Below, in pieces: positions 1 to 9,420 of a stretch of DNA of 31,195 bases (within the stretch, counting starts at the first letter, position 1; every line of letters starts with the position of its first letter). Below the pieces are notes generated by a model. It did not search any database, was not told the DNA's origin, and saw only the letters and a program-made list of their open reading frames with translations. The DNA is from Amoebophrya sp. AT5.2 (taxonomy: Eukaryota; Sar; Dinophyceae; Syndiniales; Amoebophryaceae): assembly GCA_005223375.1 (NCBI GenBank), contig RXOD01004030.1, positions 1 through 31,195 of the forward strand. The letters run 5' to 3'. The position numbers and the translations under genes are program-made.

Positions 1-2894
1 GCTGAGCAAGGCCGACAAACCGAGGACGTCGAAGACAGCGGAAGCTTCGAGCGACCACCTGCACTTGAAGACGCAGTAGTGGTGCCCGATATTTGCGTGT
101 CAATATGCATCTTCGAGCTCTGCAAAGGGGGACCGCGACCGCTTGCCCGCCCCTGGCAAGACGACGCACTCGAGGCTCCGCTGGACTCGAACAGCCCAGG
201 AGAGTGCTGGCTTAGCAGTGCCCGTTGCTGCCCCTCAGCACTCGCAGCAGGGCCACCGGATGAGGAAGAACCGGCCGCAAGGTCGACCTGACTAGCCGCG
301 GCCCCGGTTCCGGCTGCAAGAACTGAGTCCGCGCGACGAGTGCCGCTTAGCATTCCGCCCAGCTGCGCACCAGCTCGTGAAGACGAGGAGGCGCTGGCAA
401 TCGCAGCTGCAGGAGCTCCGGCAAGAACACCACCCACGTCGCGATCGCCCGCATGTAGTGACGCCCCCGCACCAGAAGTTCCCGCCCCGCGGTAGCTCAC
501 ATCTCCTGTCATGTCCACCAGGCTGGCGCTCGACCCGTTCCGCGAGCAGTGTACGCTGTCTTCCGACTGGCGGTACTCCCGCTCGAGAAACCCCTGGGTG
601 GTCTGGCACGCGTACGTCTGGGCCTTGACAAACCGCACGGGCTCGTCCAGAATGTGGTACCGGAAATTCCACTCGATATTCTCCTCTGTGATCGGCAAAA
701 CGGTTTCCAAGTCCGTGGCGACCACGATCGGGAAAGGGGACGCTTTCGTCGCCTGTTTCAAGTTGAGCACGTTAATGTTCTTCTTGGCCGCGAGATGTTG
801 GCGATCGTGGGCCGGGGGCTGGCGAAATGATGAAAGTAGTGCACTTTTGGAGGAAGAGGCAGGAGGAGGTCCGGACGCAGGAGCCACAGGAACGCGGAAG
901 CCCGCAGAAACAGGAGAGGGCGGCTCGTTCGTCGACAGCCTGATCTTCTTTTGGGTGCTGCTGTTCGTCGCGGTGTGGGAGACCTGGGGCGGAATTCCAC
1001 CACCGCACAGCTGGGGCGAGATTGCGAGTTCCGCCACCTTCCGCAGGTACTCGTCGATCAAAGCGGTGGGACTGCAGGGGTGCGTGTTTTTTCCCGCAGC
1101 GCCGCACGATGCCGAAGAGGACGACGAGCCTGAGCCGTTGCCCCCGCTTAAGGGACCGTCAAGTGCGGCCGACTGAGGCGGGTGGATGTTGCAGTTCAGC
1201 AGTGGGTTGCAATTTCGGCCACCTCGTCCCCTACCGTTGCGCGCTCCAGAGAAATGCGAGTCCGATGGTGTCGTTGCGAAATTCGCGAGAGCATTTAGAC
1301 CCAGACAGATGGATGGCTGCGCGAGCCCGCAACCGACCTCCAACACAACCGAATCTTTATGCAGCCGAAACCGCTTCTTGATCTTCTGTTCCTCCCCGTT
1401 GGCGGAGCCAGGATGTCCTGAGCGGTGCAAGCCGAGCCGATTTCCCAAATTTGTACGGCCTGCTGCTGGCCCCATCGCTTTTTTGCCTCCGGAGGAACCC
1501 GGCAAGCAGGGTCTCTTTGCGTTCGCGCCAAGCGCTGGGCGCGCAGCGGCATCCTCGAGCCAGCCGTCTATGCCGTCCTGCTCCACACCATCTTCCGCGT
1601 TGTCTTCATCTTCATCCATGCTCTGTAACACCAACGTCTCCACCACCTCGCGCTCGCCTTCAACACTTGGCGCACGATTGAGCTTGATGTTGTTCTCCAC
1701 CTTCTCAGCGGTTTTATCGCCCGCCACGTCCACCTCCGGGTCTTGGTCCGCGCCCATCTCCACATCGTCGCCCATCTCCACATCATCGTCCTCAGCTTCT
1801 CGTTCTCGCGGCCGTTGCACCATAATCGCCATGCGGAAGAACGCTTCTACGTCCGCTCCGGACAACATGTTGGAGACAAAGGGCCGACTCTCCCCGTTGC
1901 ACGTCGTGTCGTAAATCGACCGCCACCGATTCTCGTGCTCCGTGGGATCCATCCAGGAAGCAGTGGTGCTGCTCATATAGCTCCCCACGCCCTCATCTTC
2001 GCTGTTCGCTCCGTCGCTACCGTCGGACAGCGGGGATTTTAAAATCTCGGAGTCAGATTCGTCCCTCGGCCGCCCCCGCTTCAAAGTAGGGGTACCAGGA
2101 AGGAGACCTCCGTTATCCGGCGGCGCCGAGCAGGGCGAGGATTGCTGATGCAGTTGCTCCGCTTGTTGCTGTTTCTGACCACTCTGTGCTGCGGATGCTG
2201 GTGCTGTTGATGGCTCCTTATGCTCCTGCTGTCGCTGCGGCAGAAAGTCTGCAGATGGAGTGAGTGGCCTTGTTCCCGCCAGCGCGCCGTTTTGATGGAG
2301 GTTCTGCTGCTCCTGGTCCGCGCCACTCTTTCGCCTCGCGTTCGGGGCGTACCCAAAAGTGGTGTTTGAAACAGGCGCTGACTCAGCTTGAACAGGCTCT
2401 TGGTGTCGGAGGTGTTCATCCTGCGGTACTAGTGGTCCACTTTTGCCCTTGGTACTGATGCTCATACTACCAGTCGCGCTCCTCGTATTCGTGGCGCTAT
2501 CGTCGGCGGTTGCGATCATGGCTTCGATCAACTCTTTTTTCCGCGCCGCGAAGCCCTCGGCCTGGTGGTCGAAGTTCATGAACCAGAGCAGGTGGGCCAT
2601 CAGCAGCTCTGCGCTGATCCAGAGGCTCGCGCCCGTCCCCCGCCCCGAATGCCGCTTCGAGCTGCCCGCCGACACCACGATTTGCTCCGGGAACGCGGAA
2701 AAGGGCGGCCGAATGCCGTACACGAAAAAGTCGTCGCTCGACATCGCGCGCGAGGAGCTGCGCGACGAGTTGCGGGAGCTGCTGTCGAAGTAGTCGTGGC
2801 ACGCGCAGCAGTGGAAACCCTCGTGGCGGCGGGAGTAGCCGAGCTTCCCCTGCTGCCCGCAACACACACAGTCACCGGCCCACAGAACCGACAT
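1..2894 (-). CDS. METTL21-like (Methyltransf_16) methyltransferase with N-terminal zinc-ribbon-like motif, 3' end outside window
   Basis: One reading frame is open from the ATG at 2894 to the window edge (964 codons); an in-frame TGA lies just upstream of the ATG. The N-terminus has C9-x2-C12 and C29-x2-C32, a plausible zinc site. Residues about 135-500 are low complexity, rich in Q, S, D and E, with a doubled DDVEMG. At 516-530 the segment VVLEVGCGLAQPSI is a SAM-binding motif I. At about 724-743 TDLETVLPITEENIEWN matches the motif II region of the METTL21-type lysine methyltransferases, where the acidic residue (D728 or E730) usually contacts SAM. About 190 Ser/Gly/Pro-rich residues separate these motifs, which normally sit some 20-40 residues apart. 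The last 200 residues are again Ser/Ala/Gly-rich. Later motifs of the fold are not visible and may lie beyond the edge. The methyltransferase call rests on the two motifs; the substrate (protein lysine is typical of the family) is unknown. Confidence 0.7.
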   Translation of the reverse strand, partial: MSVLWAGDCVCCGQQGKLGYSRRHEGFHCCACHDYFDSSSRNSSRSSSRAMSSDDFFVYGIRPPFSAFPEQIVVSAGSSKRHSGRGTGASLWISAELLMAHLLWFMNFDHQAEGFAARKKELIEAMIATADDSATNTRSATGSMSISTKGKSGPLVPQDEHLRHQEPVQAESAPVSNTTFGYAPNARRKSGADQEQQNLHQNGALAGTRPLTPSADFLPQRQQEHKEPSTAPASAAQSGQKQQQAEQLHQQSSPCSAPPDNGGLLPGTPTLKRGRPRDESDSEILKSPLSDGSDGANSEDEGVGSYMSSTTASWMDPTEHENRWRSIYDTTCNGESRPFVSNMLSGADVEAFFRMAIMVQRPREREAEDDDVEMGDDVEMGADQDPEVDVAGDKTAEKVENNIKLNRAPSVEGEREVVETLVLQSMDEDEDNAEDGVEQDGIDGWLEDAAARPALGANAKRPCLPGSSGGKKAMGPAAGRTNLGNRLGLHRSGHPGSANGEEQKIKKRFRLHKDSVVLEVGCGLAQPSICLGLNALANFATTPSDSHFSGARNGRGRGGRNCNPLLNCNIHPPQSAALDGPLSGGNGSGSSSSSASCGAAGKNTHPCSPTALIDEYLRKVAELAISPQLCGGGIPPQVSHTATNSSTQKKIRLSTNEPPSPVSAGFRVPVAPASGPPPASSSKSALLSSFRQPPAHDRQHLAAKKNINVLNLKQATKASPFPIVVATDLETVLPITEENIEWNFRYHILDEPVRFVKAQTYACQTTQGFLEREYRQSEDSVHCSRNGSSASLVDMTGDVSYRGAGTSGAGASLHAGDRDVGGVLAGAPAAAIASASSSSRAGAQLGGMLSGTRRADSVLAAGTGAAASQVDLAAGSSSSGGPAASAEGQQRALLSQHSPGLFESSGASSASSCQGRASGRGPPLQSSKMHIDTQISGTTTASSSAGGRSKLPLSSTSSVCRPCS

Positions 2895-4606
2895 CCTATA
2901 TCAAGGAATGCTCGGAGGAAAAATGCTCGGATGCTCGCGATGATCCCTCTGTCGGACAAACACGTAGCTGCGCCTCTGCCAACGGTAATCGATGGCCTAC
3001 ACTTAGGCTTTTACCTGGTCGGTTCAGTGAATCGACCGCTCAAATCGTAATACATGGAGGTGCGACGTCTGCGTGCTGCCAGCGCTAGGAAGTTTTCGGC
3101 GTTTTCGTTTCTTGTAAACTTTGTTGCCTATGCCTTGAGATCATTGCCGATTGCACGCTGCGAGTCCGACAGTGTCGCGCAAATGGACATGGAGCAATAA
3201 GTTGTGACGATTATTTTGTGCTGCATACTGCGACTCTTACTCACTGACTTGAGTAGACGCTACATTTATTTCTGTACATCGATTGGTGGGACTGAGAAGT
3301 TTAGTATTTCCTTTCCGCTGCATATGCATAGGTGTAGCAAAGTGGTCACGACAGCGTGACAGGATCACGAGCCTCCACTCACTGCCTGGGCTCGAAATTT
3401 GGTACATACTGTGTTACACCAGTGAGCGTGAGCCGACATTTTGAGACGTGGGATGACTGCCATTCTTTGATTTTGTTTGTTGGCCGGCGGGCTCCTCCTC
3501 GTCTCGAAACTACCTCGGCAAGGTCCTCGGCTCTCGCAGATGAAAAACAACAGTACCGAAAACGACCTCGTTTGGTCGTGGTGCGGAGGTTTTGTGATAG
3601 CTCACGGAGGTGCTCAAACAAATTCCTGGGAGAGTCATAATTCCTCCAACGAATACTGCTTCAGGTTTCTCAGAATCGGAATCTCATTGGTCTCTGTGTT
3701 TTCGAGAAGCAAAAGGCCTTAGCCTACATCGCCTTTCATATGTAGTCTACTAGATGTCCGCTGAAGTCACTTTTCGGTTTTTTTTCGATATCCTTTCACG
3801 AGTGTTCGAATGCGAGCCCGAGCAGCAGCCCCTCTCGCTGTCGATTTTCGCGTCTGCATATCGGGTGAACGTGAAGATAGCAAACTAATAGTATCGGCTG
3901 TGCTCCTACTCCTTCACTCATTCGTTTTCTGCCAGGGGCTGGGGCGGCGCGGCACATCTTTACATTTACTTTTATTAATCGCGGCAGCTGCAGGTGCAGC
4001 TGGTCCCGCCACCAGCAGCTGGTCCCGCCACCACTTGCCTCCCGGTCCCGTGGCCCTCTTTGTTAGGTCGTGTCTCATCTATCTGACTCTGAGTCAGTAT
4101 GAAGGTACTCCTTCCGGGAGAGGTGGTCAGTGTGAAAAGGTTTTCCGGCAGGTCGTGGTGGTGGTTCAGCTCCACATCTTCTGAGTCAGATCATGGGCAC
4201 GACGTCCACAATATCCAAGCGCACGCCGGCCACCATCATTCCCGGAGCCCGAGCTTCGGCGGCTCGATCTGGCGTTTCCATTGTAGCCCAGGGAAGCACC
4301 TGATGCTGTTTTGTTGCAGTAGGTGGATCAGATATACCACATAGACATGTTCTCGAATCTGTGCGACGCCGAACGCTTTTTCGGTCGTATCCCTATGTCA
4401 GCTCAACTACCTTGCAGCGACATCCGACATGCTAGTTCAACGAAAAATTTTTGTTGGGAGCATTCCCTCCCCATTACTTTCTATAGCATCCATTGTGGGA
4501 TGAAAGTATAGCATGATCAACATCACTTTCATTCTATAGCATCTGCTGCATCACCTCCATTACTTCTGGTGTGGCTTCTAGTGTGGGGAAAGGAAAACTC
4601 TTCAAA
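2895..4606. other. Intergenic stretch, no gene seen
   Basis: Both strands show only short, compositionally unlike-protein reading frames, and no exon that continues a neighbour. The stretch holds the 5' flank of the methyltransferase gene, a tandem 19-mer at 3996-4033, and two copies of CTATAGCATC near 4480-4545. I see no RNA gene. Confidence 0.6.
3996..4033. repeat. Tandem 19-bp repeat, two perfect copies
   Basis: The unit GCAGCTGGTCCCGCCACCA occurs at 3996-4014 and again at 4015-4033 with no mismatch. It lies in non-coding sequence. Confidence 0.9.
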
Positions 4607-5789
4607 CTAGAGCCAAGGACTACCTCCGCTGCTCATCCCGCCGGTAATTCCTCTTGGTCCCATTCCGCCGCCCCCCCCTCCCCCCATACCCCCCATATGT
4701 TTGGGCATGTTTGGCGCGATGTGGCTGCGCCAGTGGTCGTCGAACTGTTGCTTTTGGTGGTCCTCTATCCCCCGCAGGTACTCGGTCTGCCGGTCTTCCC
4801 CCGAGGCATGGCTATATTCCTTCACCATCTTGCGGCCGCGGCTCCCGTGCTGTCGCTCCATACTCATCTTGTCCACGCCGGTAGAGGAATTAGAATACGC
4901 CTGCTGCTGTTCGAACGCGTTCTTCTGTCCGGCACGAACCGCTGAGGAGGAATACCTGTTGGAGACAAAGGAAAAAGATGATTTGATTGGGGCACCAAGA
5001 AGATTCGATCACGGGACGAGAATTTATTCCGTTCAGGCACTCTCAATGAATACGCATGGCCGCAAACAAGTCAGTGGTAGGAAAACACTGTACGTGTACA
5101 GTAGAAGTCATTCTCCAACAACATTCATACCGTTCTGTGTGCATTTGTCCATCGGGCCCCATTTTGCTTGAGAAAACCATGGTGGAGGACGAGGAGCGGA
5201 AGCCTGGCCCGCCAGCCGAGCCATCCGACGAAGAAGACATCATCTGCATTGACGACGACGACATGCCCCCAAACGGATCTCCACCGCCGAAACCGAAGCC
5301 ACCCAGCATGCCGCCACCCATCATTTGCGACATGCGCTGCTCCATCGCCGCAAACGGGTCACTGAGGTGAGGATCATTGTACAGTCGACGTAGCACAGAA
5401 AATGAAAAATATTGTAAGTGTGAGTCTGTGTTGATTATTTAGTCGGACGTAAAAGCTCAAGTTTATGTTTCTGGGGAAGTTCCGCGTGCGCCGAATTTCG
5501 CATACGCTAAGCTAAACGGTCCACCTGTTAGGCTGTCAAGACTATACTCATAAGCTACTGCTGCTGGTGCCCTTGCCCAACCCGAGCTCAATTATTTAAC
5601 GTCGCTTGAGCACCAGCCTAAACCGTCAGCAGAGGTGCCGTGGTCGAGTATAAATTTATACCGGGGGCGCGCAACTTGATCGTTCCCGCCATTCCGAGAG
5701 GTGCGTCGATCTCGTCCCTGGGCCTGTGGTCGTTCGCCAAAAGGATCCGCGAAAAAAGGGTCGTCCCCAAACAAACTGCCGCCAAACAT
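4607..5789 (-). CDS. Myeloid leukaemia factor (MLF1) family protein, three exons
   Basis: Exons are 5789-5662, 5361-5131 and 4955-4607; the spliced CDS of 708 nt encodes 235 aa. Both introns are GT-AG: 5661-5362 (300 nt, CG|GTATAA...CTCAG|TG) and 5130-4956 (175 nt, CG|GTATGA...ACAG|GTAT). An in-frame TGA lies upstream of the first ATG. The N-terminus (FGDDPFFADPFG) and residues 43-55 (RDPFAAMEQRM) match the acidic/aromatic DPF stretches of MLF proteins. Residues 98-121 (SSSSTMVFSSKM...ERYSSS) and about 147-193 (DKMSMERQHGSRGRKMVKEY ... FDDHWRSH) match the family's core, where animal MLF1 has a similar basic stretch followed by FDxxW. The middle and C-terminus are Gly/Met/Ser-rich. Known MLF proteins are adaptors that shuttle between nucleus and cytoplasm; no enzyme activity is expected. 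Splicing at these sites restores the family alignment without gaps, which is my main support for the model. Confidence 0.85.
5648..5661. repeat. Perfect 14-bp palindrome at a splice donor
   Basis: GTATAAATTTATAC is its own reverse complement. On the minus strand its first two bases are the GT donor of the first MLF intron, so the donor sits in a potential hairpin. Confidence 0.85.
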
Positions 5790-6699
5790 GTTCTCGGTGC
5801 TAAGATCAAACGTAAAGCTACACCGCTTTAGGTTTTGTCATGGATTCGGTGGCCCCTGAAGATCGAAGGAGTACTACGTACAGGTCGTAGAAGATTGTTG
5901 AAGCGATAGATGGGCCGTCGTGCTCCTCGAGAAAACTTTTAGGAGTATGTCGCTGCCGTAGTTTAATATTCTCCGACGATAATTGCAACACTCGTTCTAG
6001 CCAGGGAAACGAAAAGGAAACAACTCGAAAATCGTGGCACTCGCACCGCTTCGCTTTGCAAGCAGTAGCACACGAGGCCTCCTTTATCGAAAAAGCATCC
6101 TCGCTCCTCCGCGCGTTCTGATCTTTCGTCACACGGGCACGAGCAGTTCCATTTTGCAACGTGCTCACCGCGTCGGCACGGCCGCCATTTGAAAGAATAT
6201 CTCGTCGCGACTGGTATTTTATGACGTTTTGCTCGTCGGCATCGACCCCAGGATCGTGATCGGAAAATCTCACCGCGAAGAGGCAACAGCCCAGAACTTC
6301 TGAAGACATGGATGCGCTCACTCTTCATCGACCTCTCATCAAATCAGATGCGGACTTGGGCATGCAGATCAAAAGGCGCTCAAAATGAGCATGACCGAAT
6401 GATCTCGTCCCACCGTTGAACACAGAACGAGTGTAGCAAAGAATTCAAGGCCTCCAAGTGCGGGAGCTGGCGCTGGGGTTTTGAATCTAGGGCGCAAATC
6501 GTTCGACGGTGGAACGGAACGAATGCATGGTTTCGCGCCAGCTTGCAGGCTGCGACTTTCATTTTCATTCTGCTGCCTGGTGTCCTACATTCTTCGGCGT
6601 TGTCGCTCTTCTCGCTGAGTGCTGATAGCCAACCGCCTTTTCCGCAATCCAATTCCAATCCTTGTTCCACCACCGTCCGCCTACAGCCACACCAGCAGC
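5790..6699. other. Intergenic stretch between MLF and TMEM231 genes
   Basis: About 0.9 kb. A minus-strand frame at 5818-6321 is open for 167 codons, but its composition is not protein-like, it ends in a different frame from the MLF exon, and I recognise nothing in it. A CTTAG lies 13 bases upstream of the MLF ATG and could be an acceptor for a leader exon or trans-splicing. Confidence 0.55.
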
Positions 6700-8408
6700 T
6701 CAGCCGCCCCCTGCTTTGGCGTTGATGTAGGGTAGCTGTGTGCAGCAGTAGGTTTGGATGATCTGGTTGGTGTAAAGGAAGCGGAGGAACGCGAAGATGA
6801 GCAGGTACACGGGGAACAGAAAGCTCGCGATGTGCACCCATCCATGCTTCAGCTCCTCGAGCGCCGAGGGCGTGTAGTACACCACTTGCTTCGGCACCTT
6901 CGCCCGCACCTCCAACTCGAACTTTGACGACGGCGCATACGACCACATCGGAGGCAGGTCGGCTCGCAACCTAGAATGAAAGAGTGCTTGCAAAAATTCA
7001 TTTGTTCGACGTCAGCGGATTCATCATCATCATGAAGAGAAAGCGTCACGCCTGAACCTGATTTGGTTCGTACTAAGTAGTGGTACCGTATTGTTTCGTT
7101 CCGTGCTGCGTAGTGCTGGAGCAGGGCCGGGAAGGTGAACGGATCCAACTGTGAGTACGCTGTGTTGCTCCCCCAACTCCAAGCAAGCGGACTAACGTCG
7201 TACTTCGTGCGTGGCTCGGAGAGACTCCGCAGCGCCTCGGACTGGTGCAGCTCGACGGAGCCTTGCAAGCTCACACCTGAACATTCTTTCATTGCTACAT
7301 GGGAAGGCACTTAAAAAACAGCGAAGCCTCGTCAACAGCCTCGTCTGGTTATTAAGTACTCTATGATACAAATCTTGTAAAGAACTGGTTGGTTGGTTGG
7401 TTATTAAATACCTGTGGCTCCCAAGCCTGTCGTTTCGTCGCAGGCAAGTAGCCCCTTCATCGACAGCTTTACCGTCTCGGAAAGCTGGTATCGAAATGTC
7501 CCGAGGAACATCACTCGCTTCGCCTTCTCGGCCGTCGGCATGGATACTTTCACCACCAGTTCATCTGGGACCCCGTCGACGTCCGTATCCAGTTCCTGGT
7601 ACCTGGTGGGACGGATATTCAAAACTACTCAAGAAAAAGTTCTTGCTCTTGAATGCATGCTGCATGACTGCTACACGGTTCCTTTTCACACGCTTTTTGA
7701 ATCCGCACGCACGCGATGACACCATGGTGCATCGTTTCCTTCATCGTTGCGCAGCGCCCGCGCTGGCGATGCGCAGCGAGGCGAGCAGACGAGAAGCTGG
7801 GACGGAGATCGAAAAAATGCAGGTAGCTCGCTTTATCTCCTTAGTCGCTGATGTGGTTACTGTTACATTCATTGTACTACAAGCACAACTTGCTGCGGTA
7901 AAAAACTTCTACGAAATTTCGGTCGTGCTCGTGGATCGTGATCATCGTGTGTGTACCTTACTGCAGGCACTTTCACGGAGTTTGCGTTGAGCTCGTTCAG
8001 TTTCACGTCTGTGCTCCAGAACGCTGCACTGCTGTCGCCCTGCACTGCCACTGCCATCTCGTGGTTGAAGCGAACAAGCCTGATGTAATAAGGTTTTAGC
8101 TGCTTTCGGGCGGTTACAAGCTACCTAGAAAGAAGTACAAAGAAAAAAAAAGAAGTATACTTTGTATCAGTCGATGCAATCGCAAAAACAAAAAGAAAAA
8201 CAACAATATCGAATTACGGTTGTTCTCTGTAGAAGGCTTCTTTGATCCAGAGCCCGCCGCTGGCATATGCGAAGAACATCGGTAGCAAGATTATCGCACT
8301 GATGGCAACGAGGTAGACGCAGTAGCCCGCTGACGCTCGTGGCGCGATGTAGACGCGCTCATACGGCGACCGGAACAAAACGACGTTCTGCAAGATCCAA
8401 AGCGTCAT
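6700..8408 (-). CDS. TMEM231: TMEM231, ciliary transition-zone membrane protein, five exons
   Basis: Exons are 8408-8218, 8079-7957, 7602-7412, 7276-7087 and 6970-6700; the spliced CDS is 966 nt, 321 aa, close to the 316 aa of the human protein. The introns (138, 354, 135 and 116 nt) are all GT-AG. The N-terminus (LFRSPYERVY), a membrane segment at about 29-49, the following GGLWIKEAFYREQP, the block DTDVDGVPDELVVKVSMP, and the C-terminal VVYYTPSALEELKHGWV followed by a second membrane segment at about 279-297 align in order with animal TMEM231. With the chosen splice sites the spacing matches to within about a residue. For exon 2 a nearer donor (GCA|GTAAGG) exists; I chose AAG|GTACAC because it keeps both frame and length. 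TMEM231 belongs to the MKS/B9 complex that gates proteins entering the ciliary membrane, so the organism should build flagella. The frame is open 118 codons further upstream, but that part has no family match. Confidence 0.92.
7387..7402. repeat. (GGTT)4 microsatellite in a TMEM231 intron
   Basis: Four perfect GGTT units, inside the 135-nt third intron (7277-7411) just after its donor on the minus strand. Confidence 0.9.
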
Positions 8409-9420
8409 CTTCCTCCAGGACGACGAGCCGTGCTGTGGCTTTTCCTTTTTCGCAGCGAAGTTGTGGTGCTGCTGGCGCAAAGGTTCTTGAGGTTGTCGCG
8501 GTCGTCCTTTTTTCCGCGAAGAAACAAACGAAAGGTCGAAGGTGAAGGTAGTGGTTTCCTTTCCCTTTGCTTCTACTTCGAAGGTGGTGAGGTAAGCAGA
8601 CGGCGTTTGGCTACCACGGCACAGGCCCTCGACGCCGATTTTGAGGCGTCTCCAAGTAGCAATGCCAATTGCTGCACCGGACCTCAACCTCAAGGTCACA
8701 ACGAGACTATCGTGGGAGCCGCGACAGGCCGAGGAAGCAGATTGAATTTCCAGCGAAAGCAAGTGAGTGCTGCGGAACTCGCAGACGAAATGGCGGAAGT
8801 ATCAACCTCGGACGAGAAAGATGAGACTGTCGAAAGCACGAGTACGGCGACGAAGATAAGTATTATATCGAGCACTGCCGCTGCGGGTCTTCTGAGTCTA
8901 GAACGAAGGGAACAAGAAGTAGAAGTACGAAGCTTTTATACACCTCTCATCAGCTACTGGTAACATATGGATTCGTGGATCTGGTGAGTGCAAACTCAAA
9001 CATACGCATTTGAGGCAACTACTCTTGTCGTGGTCGTCCGCATTAAGAATGAGCATTCATATCATAATCATTCGTGAAGATTGTGCCCACTCCTAGCTCG
9101 CTATGGCTCTCCCTCTGCGTGGTACGCTGTACGCTTCGACTTGCTTCATCAAGAACATCATGGAGAACATGACGTGGTGCCGTACCCGTGCACGTGCTGG
9201 CTTTGTTTGGCTATAAAACCAAAAGAACGCGAAAATATTTTCGCGTCTTCTATTCACGATGTTGGCGCTTGTCACCCGAAAACGAAATCAAAAGTATCTA
9301 GTCCGGCTCCGGGCTGCAGGCGGCCTCCGAGGAAACGTTGTTCAATACGAAGAGCGTGCCCAAGACTGAGCGTGAGCATGCTCTCCCTCGTTAGAAAGAT
9401 CAACAACAACATCCAGAAGA
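8409..9420. other. Intergenic stretch upstream of TMEM231
   Basis: About 1 kb. Part of it (8409-8762) is an open extension of TMEM231 exon 1, and overlapping it on the plus strand a frame at 8430-8963 is also open. Neither resembles a known protein. From 8964 to 9420 I see no gene; this part should contain the 3' untranslated region of the 974-aa gene. Confidence 0.5.

Noticed and set aside
511..1914. Plus-strand open frames of 221 and 242 codons
   Set aside because: They are shadows of the methyltransferase gene, whose minus-strand frame is open across the whole region and carries recognisable motifs.
5818..6321. Minus-strand 167-codon frame upstream of the MLF gene
   Set aside because: No family resemblance, unusual composition, and no splice model linking it to the MLF exons.
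6971..7086. Read-through of TMEM231 exon 4 into downstream sequence
   Set aside because: The frame stays open past the donor, but splicing at 7086/6971 restores the family alignment with correct spacing; the intron reading wins.
8430..8963. Plus-strand open frame with an acidic, Ser/Thr-rich C-terminal half
   Set aside because: It overlaps TMEM231 exon 1 on the opposite strand and has no recognisable domain; too weak to annotate.
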